DNA from: Marinobacter daepoensis DSM 16072
GTDB taxonomy: Bacteria > Pseudomonadota > Gammaproteobacteria > Pseudomonadales > Oleiphilaceae
Direction: 5' to 3'
Length of the DNA: 64,000 nucleotides
NCBI RefSeq assembly: GCF_000421165.1
Contig: NZ_ATWI01000008.1
Coordinates: 691,385-755,384, forward strand
The position numbers and the translations under genes are program-made. Of this stretch, positions 51,157 to 59,988 are shown piece by piece. Position 1 is the first letter of the stretch. Each line of letters starts with the position of its first letter. Below the pieces are notes generated by a model that was given only the letters and a program-made list of their open reading frames with translations, was not told the origin of the DNA and made no database searches.

Positions 51157-52056
51157 TCAGGCTGCCATTTCGGCTTTCAGGGCGTCGAGGATCACTCGGG
51201 CAAACTGATCGGGAGTATCCTCCTGGAGGAAGTGGCCGCCATTCAGAGTAATGTGGGGCTGGCCGAAAGCGCCGGGAATGCGCCGTTGCATGTAGCGATC
51301 GCCACCACGGGTGAGAGGGTCTCCGTTACTGAAGCAGGTGATGAAAGGCTTGCGCCATTTTTCAAGTACACGCCAGGCTTCCCGGTTGGCAACGCTGGCT
51401 GGCTCTTCCGGGGATGTCGGGATCAGGGCGGGAAAGGCTCTCGCCCCTGCCTTGTATTCAGAGGTGGGAAAGGGGGCGTCATAGGCTGCAATTTCATCAG
51501 GGCTGAGGGTGCGTTCGGTGCCCAGTTGAATGAGTCGGCCGATTGGGAACCAGGGGCTGCGGCTGGCAAAGACTTTCCATAGCCTGAACACCGTAGGGAG
51601 TCGGCTCTCACCGGTCGGTAGCATGCCATTGCCGACGATGATTCGGCTAAACCGGCTGTGATGTTCTGCTGCCAGTCTCAGGCCGAGGAGGGATCCCCAG
51701 TTCTGGCACACCAGAGTGATGTTTGTCTGGTTCAGCGTGTCAAGCCAGCGGGTCAGCCAGGCCAGGTGGTTATCATAATGGTAATCAGTGAGTGCTGCCG
51801 GTTTGTCGGATTTACCGAACCCGATCAGATCCGGAGCCAGAACCCGATAGCCGGCTTCAGCGATCGTCGGGATCATATGGCGGTAGAGATAGGACCAGGA
51901 GGGTTCTCCGTGGAGCATAAGCACAGGGGCTGCACTGGCGGGCCCCTCATCCACGAAATGCATCCTCAGTCCGGGCTCTACCTCCAGGTAGTGTGGTGAA
52001 AAGGGATAATCCGGAAGGCCTGCGAATCGGGCTTCGTCGGTTCTCAGAATACGCAT
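51157..52056 (-). CDS. Haloalkane dehalogenase-like alpha/beta hydrolase with Asn at the nucleophile
   Basis: The 299 residues look like subfamily-I haloalkane dehalogenases: HGEPSW (49-54, oxyanion loop), VCQNW (116-120), halide-site tryptophans W120 and W140, the cap region AAYDAPFPTSEYKAGARAFP, the Asp of NGDP (D246) and the His of GGHF (H275). The family has Asp in the nucleophile elbow (Q-D-W-G); here the codon is AAC, Asn119. It is therefore likely inactive, altered, or self-repaired by deamidation. It sits alone between a thioesterase and a small Cys-rich gene. Confidence 0.82.
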   Translation of the reverse strand: MRILRTDEARFAGLPDYPFSPHYLEVEPGLRMHFVDEGPASAAPVLMLHGEPSWSYLYRHMIPTIAEAGYRVLAPDLIGFGKSDKPAALTDYHYDNHLAWLTRWLDTLNQTNITLVCQNWGSLLGLRLAAEHHSRFSRIIVGNGMLPTGESRLPTVFRLWKVFASRSPWFPIGRLIQLGTERTLSPDEIAAYDAPFPTSEYKAGARAFPALIPTSPEEPASVANREAWRVLEKWRKPFITCFSNGDPLTRGGDRYMQRRIPGAFGQPHITLNGGHFLQEDTPDQFARVILDALKAEMAA

Positions 52057-52178
52057 GCCATCGACTATCCTGACTGAGTGGTTGCGTGATTATCGGGACG
52101 ACAATCGTCGAATGTCAGGATAAATCAGATGGACATTTGGTGTGTTTGAGTTGCGTAACAGAGCGTTGACGGTTTGAA

Positions 52179-52427
52179 TCAGGATGCGATGTCGAACAAG
52201 CGCTCCGGGTTCTCAATCTGACCCAGGGCCTCGTCGCAGCAGTTCAGAGCACCGCAGTCGTCGGCGGAGCACAGGCCTATGGTGTTGCATGCGATGGCCT
52301 GGTGGGCACCGCCCTGATTTCTGAAAATTCTGGCACGGGACAAAATGGATTGGCAGTGGCCGCACAACAAAGTCGGAACGGCACTTCCTTCGGCCAGGAT
52401 GGCAATGTAATGGTTATTGTCAGTCAT
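52179..52427 (-). CDS. Small cysteine-rich protein of unknown function
   Basis: An 82-residue protein preceded by a perfect AGGAGG six bases before the ATG, which argues for a real gene. I do not recognise the family. Seven cysteines (22, 25, 47, 53, 58, 63, 64) include a CGHC pair and DDCG..NCC, with histidines at 6, 24 and 42; a zinc or iron site is a reasonable guess. No signal peptide or membrane helix. It is upstream of the dehalogenase-like gene on the same strand, 122 bases apart. Confidence 0.7.
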   Translation of the reverse strand: MTDNNHYIAILAEGSAVPTLLCGHCQSILSRARIFRNQGGAHQAIACNTIGLCSADDCGALNCCDEALGQIENPERLFDIAS

Positions 52428-52525
52428 AGTTATCCTCCTGATCTAAAGACAGTAAGGGCGAAATGTGACAATTCAAAGTCTGGGTCGGCCGGGAGCTGGT
52501 GTCTCGGCTTCCGCACTTATACGTA

Positions 52526-52870
52526 TCAGGTGTCTGGGTCGACCATGGGGCGGCGATTGGAGCGCTTATCGTCCCAATCGAGTTCTTTGGGGTCATACCA
52601 GCCCAGCCCATTCAATACCCGCTGGCGGGTATAGATAGACAGAGTTGGCCAGAGCTCCTGAAAGTCTTCCAGGCCGCGCTCACGCAGTCGTTGTTGCTTG
52701 CCGCGAAGGCGGGAGATGGTTTTGGGCAGTTGCAAGGCATCGCCAAGCTGGCCGGGTACCAGAACGTCCTGCCCCATCACCTTTCGCCGGTGAGTGCGGG
52801 CCGCAAGGACCTTCTGCAATACGAGCGCAGCCTCCAGCGCGCTTTCTACGGTAAAATTATCTGCTTCCAA
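52526..52870 (-). CDS. Conserved-looking hypothetical protein, 114 residues
   Basis: A soluble, charged protein without signal or membrane helix. Its composition is protein-like (helical N-terminal half with ALEAALVLQKVLAAR, basic middle KTISRLRGKQQRLRERG, then ELWPTLSIYTRQRVLNGLGW). The only in-frame start that includes the N-terminal helix is TTG at 52870, with a poor Shine-Dalgarno; GTG or ATG at the KVMGQ segment would remove ~30 residues. I prefer this strand to the opposite frame (52499-52915). Function unknown. Confidence 0.55.
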   Translation of the reverse strand: MEADNFTVESALEAALVLQKVLAARTHRRKVMGQDVLVPGQLGDALQLPKTISRLRGKQQRLRERGLEDFQELWPTLSIYTRQRVLNGLGWYDPKELDWDDKRSNRRPMVDPDT

Positions 52871-53006
52871 TCACAAAACCTGTCTTGTCGGCTGATCGAT
52901 AACCAACCACTATAACGCGAACCTCACTACAGTGGCCACGTTGTCGTGTTAGTCTGCTACCCCTAATCTGCCCCGACGGGGGCTGTCTCGACAGGAAACA
53001 TCGTTT

Positions 53007-54098
53007 ATGTACGCAAAACTTGAAACACGGACCTTTCTTGCGATGCTTCTGGGCGTATCGCTTGCGTTCATTCTGCTTATGAAGCCGTTTTTTGGTCCGA
53101 TTTTCTGGGCAGTGGCGATTGCCCTGATTTTTCATCCGGTTCAGCAGTTGCTGGTTCGCCGGCTTGGTGATCGACCTACGCTGAACGCTCTTGTCACACT
53201 GTTCATCTGCATGGTGATCGTGGTGATTCCGGTGCTTGTCCTTGGCGCAGCGTTGATTGCCGAAGGCATGGGGATCTATCAGAAAATCCAGGCGGGGGAG
53301 ATTCGCCCGGGAGAATACATCGATCAGGTGAATCAGTCTTTCCCGGCAATTCAAGCGTTCCTCGGGCAGTTTGACATTGATTTTTCGGGGCTGCGGGATC
53401 GTGCGGTCAGTGCGTTTCTGGGCGGAAGTCAGTTTCTGGCGAAACAGGCTCTGGGAATCGGGCAGAACACTTTCCAGTTTTTCCTGGGGCTTGCACTGAT
53501 GGTTTATCTGGCATTTTTTCTGATTCGGGATGGCCAGAAGCTGATTGAGTTGATGATACAGGCTCTGCCGCTGGGCGATGAGCGCGAGCGTCTGTTGTTT
53601 GCCAAGTTTGCTGAGGTCACCCGGGCAACGGTGAAAGGCAATTTGCTGATTGCCATTATACAGGGGGCTTTGGGGGGGCTGATATTCTGGATTCTCGGCA
53701 TTACCGGCGCATTGTTGTGGGGGGTGGTCATGGCGATTGTCTCTCTGTTGCCCGCGGTGGGCGCCGCCATTGTCTGGGTGCCGGCGGCCATCTACCTGGC
53801 CGCGGTGGGTGATCTTGTGCCGGCTCTTATCCTGACGGCTTATGGAGTGCTGGTGATCGGGCTGGCGGACAATCTGTTGCGGCCTGTGCTGGTGGGGCGT
53901 GACACTAAAATGCCGGATTACCTTGTGCTGCTGTCGACACTGGGAGGCATCGTTATGTTCGGGATCAACGGCTTCGTGATGGGGCCGCTGGTGGCTGCGC
54001 TGTTTATGGCTTTTTGGGGAATCTTCATTCGAGAATTTGGACAGCCGTCTCATTCTGAGCCTGAAAGTCCGGAGCATGACGGGGCGTCGGGCAAATAA
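53007..54098 (+). CDS. AI-2E family (PerM-like) membrane transporter
   Basis: A 363-residue inner-membrane protein with about eight helices. The N-terminal pair (FLAMLLGVSLAFILLMKPFF, IFWAVAIALIFHPVQQLL) and the C-terminal half (LIAIIQGALGGLIFWILGI, DNLLRPVLVGRDTKMPDYLV, GINGFVMGPLVAALFMAFW) match the PerM/TqsA family. Substrate is unknown: some members export autoinducer-2, others act as sodium or small-molecule transporters. 136 bases separate it from the minus-strand gene upstream. Confidence 0.88.
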   Translation: MYAKLETRTFLAMLLGVSLAFILLMKPFFGPIFWAVAIALIFHPVQQLLVRRLGDRPTLNALVTLFICMVIVVIPVLVLGAALIAEGMGIYQKIQAGEIRPGEYIDQVNQSFPAIQAFLGQFDIDFSGLRDRAVSAFLGGSQFLAKQALGIGQNTFQFFLGLALMVYLAFFLIRDGQKLIELMIQALPLGDERERLLFAKFAEVTRATVKGNLLIAIIQGALGGLIFWILGITGALLWGVVMAIVSLLPAVGAAIVWVPAAIYLAAVGDLVPALILTAYGVLVIGLADNLLRPVLVGRDTKMPDYLVLLSTLGGIVMFGINGFVMGPLVAALFMAFWGIFIREFGQPSHSEPESPEHDGASGK

Positions 54099-54204
54099 TC
54101 TGTGTTAAGGTCATTAAGCGCTGATGTGTCATGTAAGGCGCCATACTATAAAAACAGAACAGCCGATGTCGCAGAGATATCCAGGAGTAGATCAGGTGAG
54201 AACC

Positions 54205-54603
54205 ATGAAAACAGTCACCCGTCAGATGGGCAGAACGGTGTTGGCGGTCGGAACGGTCGCCCTGCTGGGACTGCCGCTCGCCGCTCAGGCCAATGAAGTG
54301 ATCGCACTCAAGCACGCACTCTATGGTGCAGGATACAACGTCACCAATGTTCGTCCGGGGATGGACGATACCACGCGTGCTGAACTGGCCCGGTTCCAGA
54401 AAGAACATGGCCTTGAAGCGACCGGTATTCTGGATTCGGAAACCGAAAAGGCGCTGGGCATGATCTCTGTTCAGCAGGCGGCTCAAAACACCGGACAATC
54501 AACGACACCGGCGGCACCCGCTGAATCGGCGCCGGTACAGGCCGGGTCAGCTGCTCAGGAAACCATTGAAGAAGATGAAGATGGTGGCTGGTCACTCTGG
54601 TAA
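54205..54603 (+). CDS. Secreted protein with peptidoglycan-binding domain
   Basis: 132 residues: a Sec signal (residues 1-28, ending LPLAAQA), then a small peptidoglycan-binding-1-type domain (LKHALYGAGYNVTNVRPGMDD and ARFQKEHGLEATGILDSETEKALG), then a low-complexity Thr/Ala/Pro and acidic tail ending GGWSLW. No catalytic domain is attached, so it probably binds the wall rather than cutting it. I chose the ATG at 54205; GTG 54196 is an alternative. The 27 codons upstream in frame do not look like protein. Confidence 0.82.
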   Translation: MKTVTRQMGRTVLAVGTVALLGLPLAAQANEVIALKHALYGAGYNVTNVRPGMDDTTRAELARFQKEHGLEATGILDSETEKALGMISVQQAAQNTGQSTTPAAPAESAPVQAGSAAQETIEEDEDGGWSLW

Positions 54604-54616
54604 AAATGTCTGGCAT

Positions 54617-54654
54617 AAAAAAGCCCGCAAGGCGTCTGCCTTGCGGGCTTTTTT
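54617..54654. terminator. Bidirectional terminator between the PG-binding gene and ilvD
   Basis: A strong symmetric hairpin: AAAAAGCCCGCAAGGC, a GTCT loop and GCCTTGCGGGCTTTTTT. It serves both convergent genes. Confidence 0.93.
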
Positions 54655-54664
54655 GTGGGAGGGG

Positions 54665-56500
54665 TCAGTCCAGCTTGCTGACGTCCCGGACGGCGCCCTT
54701 GTCGGCACTGGTGGCCAGTAATGCGTAGGCTTTGAGTGCCGAGGATACTTTCCGGTCCCGGGGATGATCAGGTTTCCAGCCTTTGTTATCCCGCGCCTGT
54801 CGGCGTTGTGCCAGTTCGTCATTGCTGACCTGAACATTGATGGAGCGATTGGGAATGTCGATCAGGATGCTGTCGCCGTCCTCAATCAGCCCGATGGCGC
54901 CACCCGCTGCAGCTTCAGGTGAGGCGTGGCCGATAGAGAGGCCTGAGGTGCCGCCAGAGAAGCGGCCGTCGGTCAGCAGCGCGCAGTCCTTGCCCAGGCC
55001 CTTCGACTTGAGGTAACTGGTCGGGTAGAGCATTTCCTGCATGCCCGGCCCGCCTTTCGGCCCCTCGTAGCGGATAATCACCACGTCGCCGGCCTTGACC
55101 TCATCGCCGAGAATCCCCGCCACCGCTGAGTCCTGGCTTTCAAAGACGCGGGCCTTGCCCTCGAAGACGTAGATGCTTTCATCGACGCCAGCCGTTTTGA
55201 CTACACAGCCGTCCAGGGCGATGTTGCCGTAAAGCACTGCCAGCCCGCCCTCTGAGGAATATGCATGTTCTACGGCGCGAATACAGCCGTTTTCCCGATC
55301 GCCATCGAGACTGGGCCAGCGGGTGTTCTGGCTGAAGGCAGTCTGGGTCGGGATCCCGGCCGGGCCAGCCTTGTAAAACTCCACCACTTCGGGGGTTGGT
55401 GAGCGCATGATGTCCCAGGTTTCCAGGGCTTCGCGCATGGTTCTGCTATGGGTGGTCGGCAGGTCTGTGTTGATTAGCCCGCCACGTTCCAGTTCGCCCA
55501 GAATGCCCATGATGCCGCCTGCGCGGTGCACATCCTCCATGTGATAGTTCGGGGAGTTCGGGGCGACTTTGCAAAGCTGGGGCACCTGCCGGGAGAGGCG
55601 GTCTATATCGGCCATGGTGAAGGCCACATTGCCTTCCTGTGCTGCGGCCAGAAGATGCAGGATGGTGTTGGTGGAACCGCCCATGGCGATGTCCATGGTC
55701 ATCGCATTTTCGAAGGCTGCCGGAGAGGCAATGCTTCGGGGCAGGACGCTGGCATCGTTCTGCTCGTAATAGCGTCTGGCGTTCTCCACAATCTGTCGGC
55801 CGGCTTTCAGGAACAGTTGTTCCCGGTCGGCGTGCGTTGCCAGCATCGAACCGTTGCCAGGCAGCGCGAGACCGATTGCTTCGGTCAGACAGTTCATGGA
55901 ATTGGCGGTAAACATGCCGGAACAGGAACCGCAGGTTGGGCAGGCACTGCGCTCGTATTCGGCAACTTGTTCGTCGCTTGCGTTCGGGTCGGCAGCAATG
56001 ACCATCGCATCCACAAGGTCCAGCTTATGCTCAGAAAGCTTGGTTTTGCCTGCTTCCATGGGGCCGCCGGAGACAAAAATGGTGGGAATGTTCAGGCGCA
56101 TGGCGGCCATTAGCATACCCGGTGTGATTTTGTCGCAGTTGGAAATGCACACCAGGGCGTCGGCACAATGCGCGTTGACCATATACTCCACGGAGTCCGC
56201 GATAATCTCGCGGGAGGGCAGGGAGTAAAGCATGCCGTCATGGCCCATGGCGATACCATCGTCTACAGCAATGGTATTGAATTCCTTGGCTACGCCGCCT
56301 GCAGCTTCGATTTCACGGCACACCAGCTGCCCGAGATCTTTGAGGTGTACGTGGCCAGGTACAAATTGGGTGAAGGAATTGGCCACGGCAATGATGGGCT
56401 TGCCGAAGTCCTCATTCTTCATGCCGGTGGCACGCCAAAGGGCTCTGGCGCCAGCCATGTTACGGCCAGCGGTGGAAGTGTGGGAACGATACTGGGGCAT
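54665..56500 (-). CDS. ilvD: Dihydroxy-acid dehydratase
   Basis: IlvD performs the third shared step of isoleucine and valine synthesis. The 611 residues include the Fe-S ligand regions [13 protein letters not shown] and [20 protein letters not shown], the [22 protein letters not shown] stretch (in part GGPMEAGK), and [20 protein letters not shown] near the C-terminus. It supplies precursors upstream of leuA, encoded far away at the start of the window. Divergent from the HDOD gene. Confidence 0.97.
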   Translation of the reverse strand: MPQYRSHTSTAGRNMAGARALWRATGMKNEDFGKPIIAVANSFTQFVPGHVHLKDLGQLVCREIEAAGGVAKEFNTIAVDDGIAMGHDGMLYSLPSREIIADSVEYMVNAHCADALVCISNCDKITPGMLMAAMRLNIPTIFVSGGPMEAGKTKLSEHKLDLVDAMVIAADPNASDEQVAEYERSACPTCGSCSGMFTANSMNCLTEAIGLALPGNGSMLATHADREQLFLKAGRQIVENARRYYEQNDASVLPRSIASPAAFENAMTMDIAMGGSTNTILHLLAAAQEGNVAFTMADIDRLSRQVPQLCKVAPNSPNYHMEDVHRAGGIMGILGELERGGLINTDLPTTHSRTMREALETWDIMRSPTPEVVEFYKAGPAGIPTQTAFSQNTRWPSLDGDRENGCIRAVEHAYSSEGGLAVLYGNIALDGCVVKTAGVDESIYVFEGKARVFESQDSAVAGILGDEVKAGDVVIIRYEGPKGGPGMQEMLYPTSYLKSKGLGKDCALLTDGRFSGGTSGLSIGHASPEAAAGGAIGLIEDGDSILIDIPNRSINVQVSNDELAQRRQARDNKGWKPDHPRDRKVSSALKAYALLATSADKGAVRDVSKLD

Positions 56501-56654
56501 GGTAGGCGGCTCTCTCCCTGTGTTATCGGATTAAGTGGTTATTGCAGAGGATAACAGATTCCGTGCGTCTCGCATGGCTGTTTTCCGTCGGTGTGATTAC
56601 AATACTTCACATGTGATGCCTGTTTTTTATCCAGCCGTTCAGGGGAGTTTGCCT

Positions 56655-57908
56655 ATGGGAGGCCAGGAAAGCCTGCCTTTACGTCGTCTGAAAAGTTTCC
56701 AGCCACTGGGGCGTTTGACGGATGATCAGCTCGTCTTGCTAGCCAGTCGGGCGGAGCGCCGGACCCATAGTCCCGGCCAGAGAGTCATGGAGCGCGGAGT
56801 ACGGGATGGTCTGGACTACTTCCTGGTCTCTGGTGTGGTGGAGCTGGAGTCGGTTGATGGCCGAAAATCGACCATTGAGGCTGAGACCGACAAAGCTCTG
56901 AATCCGGTGGCGCGACTCCAGCCCCGAATGTATGACGTTACCGCCGTGAGGCCCTGTGAGTTTCTGGTGATTGAACAGGAGGTGTTGAACCAGATGTTGC
57001 GGGCGGCGCCGATTACTCAGGTTGAGATGGATTCAGGCCACGATGACGGTGAGGAGAGTGAAGAGCATCATTTGCTGATGGAGTTTTACTCTGAGTTGCG
57101 CTCTAACCAGGTTCGGCTGCCGAGTGTTCCGGACGTTGCCTGGAAGGTCCGCCGGGTGGTTGACCGTGAGGATTCCTCAGCCACAGAGGTGGCCTCGGCG
57201 GTTGCGGCAGACCCCTCCATGGCAGCCAAGCTGGTACGCTCCTGTAATAGCCCGTTGTATCGTGGTTTCAGCGACGTCCGCAATGTGCGTGAGGCGGTCG
57301 TGAGGCTTGGGATGCGCACCACGCGGCAACTGGTGACAGTGTTTGCCATGCGTGAAGTGTTCAAGACCAAACGCGCTGCCCTCCAGCATGAGATGGAGCA
57401 ATTGTGGCGGCATTCCCGTGAGGTTGCGGCTTTGTGCTGGGTTCTGGCTGATCACGCGACGCGGATTGACCCGGAGGAAGCGCTGCTGGCGGGGTTGCTG
57501 CACGACATAGGAGTGGTGCCGGTGCTGGTTCAGGCGGAACACCACGTTAACCTGTTCGCCGACGACAAGAACTTGCGCCATGCGATGGCCGAGTTGCGAG
57601 CCGATGTGGGATGTGCGGTTTTGGAGAACTGGTCATTTCCCAAAGCATTTGTAGAGGCGGTGCGCCACGCGGAAGACTGGCACTATGAGTGTCGGGAGAG
57701 TACGCCTCAACTCGTGGATGTGGTGATTGTCGCCCAGCTGCACTCCATGATTGGCTCAAGCCAGAATGAGGGGCTTCCGTCTTTTGATCAGGTGCCGGCC
57801 TGGCGCCGCCTTGGAGAGTTGGAACTGAACGCTTCCCGGAGCCTGCAGTTGCTGAGTGAAGCCCGGGAGAGGGTCGACGAGGTGCAAAAGCTTCTTTCGA
57901 TTCGCTAG
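56655..57908 (+). CDS. Cyclic-nucleotide-binding-like domain plus HDOD domain signalling protein
   Basis: 417 residues from the ATG at 56655, which has AGGGGAG 7 bases upstream; earlier in-frame ATGs lack this. The N-terminal ~130 residues resemble a cNMP-binding beta-barrel (SPGQRVMERGVRDGLDYFLVSG), but the phosphate-binding cassette signature (GE..., R-S/T) is not recognisable. From about residue 170 is an HDOD domain (LPSVPDVAWKVRRVVDRED, ADPSMAAKLVRSCNSPLYRG, LLAGLLHDIGVVPVL). HDOD proteins regulate without being phosphodiesterases. It is followed by the LON-domain gene 29 bases on. Target unknown. Confidence 0.85.
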   Translation: MGGQESLPLRRLKSFQPLGRLTDDQLVLLASRAERRTHSPGQRVMERGVRDGLDYFLVSGVVELESVDGRKSTIEAETDKALNPVARLQPRMYDVTAVRPCEFLVIEQEVLNQMLRAAPITQVEMDSGHDDGEESEEHHLLMEFYSELRSNQVRLPSVPDVAWKVRRVVDREDSSATEVASAVAADPSMAAKLVRSCNSPLYRGFSDVRNVREAVVRLGMRTTRQLVTVFAMREVFKTKRAALQHEMEQLWRHSREVAALCWVLADHATRIDPEEALLAGLLHDIGVVPVLVQAEHHVNLFADDKNLRHAMAELRADVGCAVLENWSFPKAFVEAVRHAEDWHYECRESTPQLVDVVIVAQLHSMIGSSQNEGLPSFDQVPAWRRLGELELNASRSLQLLSEARERVDEVQKLLSIR

Positions 57909-57937
57909 TACACGCCCCTGCAGGAGCTTTGCCGGTA

Positions 57938-58534
57938 GTGACTGACAAACTTATGAATGTACCCTTGTTTCCTCTGAACTCAATTGTCCTGCCCGGGGGG
58001 CGCATCCCCTTGCAACTGTTTGAGCCTCGGTACATCGATATGCTTTCCCGATGTCTTAAGGATGACCGGGGGTTTGTGGTGGTGTTGCTGAGGGAAGGCG
58101 GCGAAACAGAGGCGCAGGCCTCTTTTTATGACATTGGTACCTACGTCCGGATCATTGATTTCCAGCAATTGGATAACGGCCTGCTGGGGATTACAGTCGA
58201 GGGCGATTGCAAAGTCTCTGTTGTTCGAAGCTGGCAGCAGGATGACGGTCTGAATGTGGGGGACGTGGAATGTTTGCTGGCCGAAGCCCAGAGCGACGTT
58301 CCAGAGCGGTACAGTGAATTACCGTCGGTGCTGAAGGCATTGTCCCGGCATCCGGTGGTCAAGGATCTGGAGATGGCTGTCGATTATAGCGATGCCCGCC
58401 ATATTGGCTGGCGGTTGACTGAGCTGTTGCCGCTGGACAAACAGGAAAAACAGCGATTGGTGGAATTGCAGGACCCTCTGGAGCGACTGGACCGCCTTCA
58501 GCAGTTGCTTGAAGCGCTTGAGGGCGGTGGCTGA
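57938..58534 (+). CDS. LON peptidase substrate-binding domain protein
   Basis: A 198-residue stand-alone LON N-terminal-domain protein: VPLFPLNSIVLPGGRIPLQLFEPRYIDML (in part PLFPLNSIVLPGGRIPLQLF) is the family hallmark, followed by G..VRI..F..L..G.L.I...G. No ATPase or protease domain is present, so it is not a protease by itself. Start options are TTG 57929, GTG 57938 and ATG 57953; AGGAG at 57922-57926 favours the GTG. Probably co-transcribed with the HDOD gene. Convergent with the DedA-PAP2 gene, two bases apart. Confidence 0.88.
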   Translation: MTDKLMNVPLFPLNSIVLPGGRIPLQLFEPRYIDMLSRCLKDDRGFVVVLLREGGETEAQASFYDIGTYVRIIDFQQLDNGLLGITVEGDCKVSVVRSWQQDDGLNVGDVECLLAEAQSDVPERYSELPSVLKALSRHPVVKDLEMAVDYSDARHIGWRLTELLPLDKQEKQRLVELQDPLERLDRLQQLLEALEGGG

Positions 58535-58536
58535 GG

Positions 58537-59988
58537 TCAGGGTTGCGGGGTGTACGCCAGTATGGCGGCTTCCCAGTTGCCGGTCAGGTAGGCAGCCACG
58601 AATAGCAACCACCCCAGCCCCGCAGCCCAGGTGAAAATGTCAGGGCTCAGGGCTACCCGATCATATCGGCTGTAGCTGGCCCGTGTGGCGCCGGTAATTG
58701 CCAGCCCAAGAAACAGACCCCCGAGCACGTCGGTAAACCAGTGGACCCCGAGGTAGAGACGGCTCAAGGCAACCGGTAGCAAGGGTAAGGAAAGGATCAG
58801 GTAATGTTGCCAGCGTTGCCGGTTGCGGTTTTCACCGGCAATGAAGCTGGCTGCAAGCGTCACCAGTACTGTCATGCCTGCGGTGTGTCCGCTGGGGTAA
58901 GCGCCGGATTCCGGTGCCGACATAACCAGGTCTGGCCGGCCGATTCCCAGGCCTGCTTTCAGCCACCACACGCTCAGGCCGGTCACGAGCGCTGCGACAC
59001 CGATATGCAGCGCGGCCGCGTAGTAGCCGCGAAATGCCAGGAGCAAGACTGCAACGACGGCCGCACCTACCAGCACCGCGGGGTCGCCCAGAAGGGTAAC
59101 CGCAACCATTGGAAGGTCTAGCAGGGGTTGGCGTAACGCCGAAAACCATTGCAGGACCTGAGTGTTCAGTTGCTGGATCTGGTCGCTCACGCTGACCAGT
59201 TGCGCCAGCCCTGCAAACAGCGCCAGGCTGGCGAGGGTAAGCAGCAGTGACGGCAGAGGAAACTCGCCCTGTTGGGAAGGGCGCTCGTTACTGTAGAGGC
59301 GCCAGAACCGGTGGGTAGTGTCGTACTGGCTCATCCGTGCCTCTAAGCGTTGGTAAATCCAGCTCCCCTCTCCCACCCCGAGACGAAGCCGTAACACAAT
59401 CAGGTAAACGAGGATGAGGGCTGCGCCACTGATGGCCAGCACTGGGTAGAAGTGGGGAGGCGGCTTGATGTCGCTGGCCAGTGCAGAGCCCACAACGTAC
59501 CCGGGAAGAATATAGACCAGCGCCCAGCCGACGGCTGATAGCAGGTTAAATGTGAGAAAGCGCTGCCAGGGCATGGTCAGTGCGCCGGCGATCAAAGGGA
59601 TGATCGGGCGAATGGGGCCAACGAATCGGCCAATCACCACGCTTTTACCGCCATGAGTGTTAAAGAAGGACTCGCCCCGGGCAATCAGGCCCGGATATCG
59701 AGAGAAGGGCCAGACCGAGTTGAGTCGACCCTGCAACAGTCGACCCACCCCGAAACTGATAACGTCGCCCGCGACCGCTCCGAGGCCGGCCCAGAGCAAA
59801 GCCTCTGGCAGGGCAAGGCCGGTTTTGCCCGCGAGAGCGGCAAACGCAAACAGCAGCGCTACCCCCGGAACGATGATTCCGGCAATGGCCAGAGACTCAA
59901 TCAATGCGGTGGCAAACAGGGCGGCAAGCAGCCATCCCGGGTTGGTTGCCACCCATGTGGTGACGTCGTTGAGCCAGGTTGCGGTCAT
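58537..59988 (-). CDS. DedA (SNARE-associated) - PAP2 phosphatase fusion membrane protein
   Basis: 483 residues, two fused membrane domains. Residues 1-205 are DedA/VTT-type: E31 in ATALIESLAIAGIIVPG and RFVGPIRPIIPLIAGAL (121-137). DedA-family proteins flip or transport undecaprenyl phosphate and phospholipids. Residues about 245-445 are a PAP2 lipid phosphatase with all three motifs: KAGLGIGRP (344-352), PSGH (365-368) and SRLYLGVHWFTD (409-420). The active site is intact. It is the last gene of a three-gene operon; its ATG overlaps the stop of the pseudo-GGDEF gene (ATGA). Confidence 0.92.
   Translation of the reverse strand: MTATWLNDVTTWVATNPGWLLAALFATALIESLAIAGIIVPGVALLFAFAALAGKTGLALPEALLWAGLGAVAGDVISFGVGRLLQGRLNSVWPFSRYPGLIARGESFFNTHGGKSVVIGRFVGPIRPIIPLIAGALTMPWQRFLTFNLLSAVGWALVYILPGYVVGSALASDIKPPPHFYPVLAISGAALILVYLIVLRLRLGVGEGSWIYQRLEARMSQYDTTHRFWRLYSNERPSQQGEFPLPSLLLTLASLALFAGLAQLVSVSDQIQQLNTQVLQWFSALRQPLLDLPMVAVTLLGDPAVLVGAAVVAVLLLAFRGYYAAALHIGVAALVTGLSVWWLKAGLGIGRPDLVMSAPESGAYPSGHTAGMTVLVTLAASFIAGENRNRQRWQHYLILSLPLLPVALSRLYLGVHWFTDVLGGLFLGLAITGATRASYSRYDRVALSPDIFTWAAGLGWLLFVAAYLTGNWEAAILAYTPQP

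Noticed and set aside
52499-52915. Plus-strand frame opposite the 114-residue gene
   Set aside because: No Shine-Dalgarno, and less protein-like composition than the minus-strand frame. Not excluded with certainty.
52857-54077. Long minus-strand open frame opposite the PerM-like transporter
   Set aside because: Very rich in His, Gln, Arg and Lys with no motif, and antisense to a clear eight-helix transporter.
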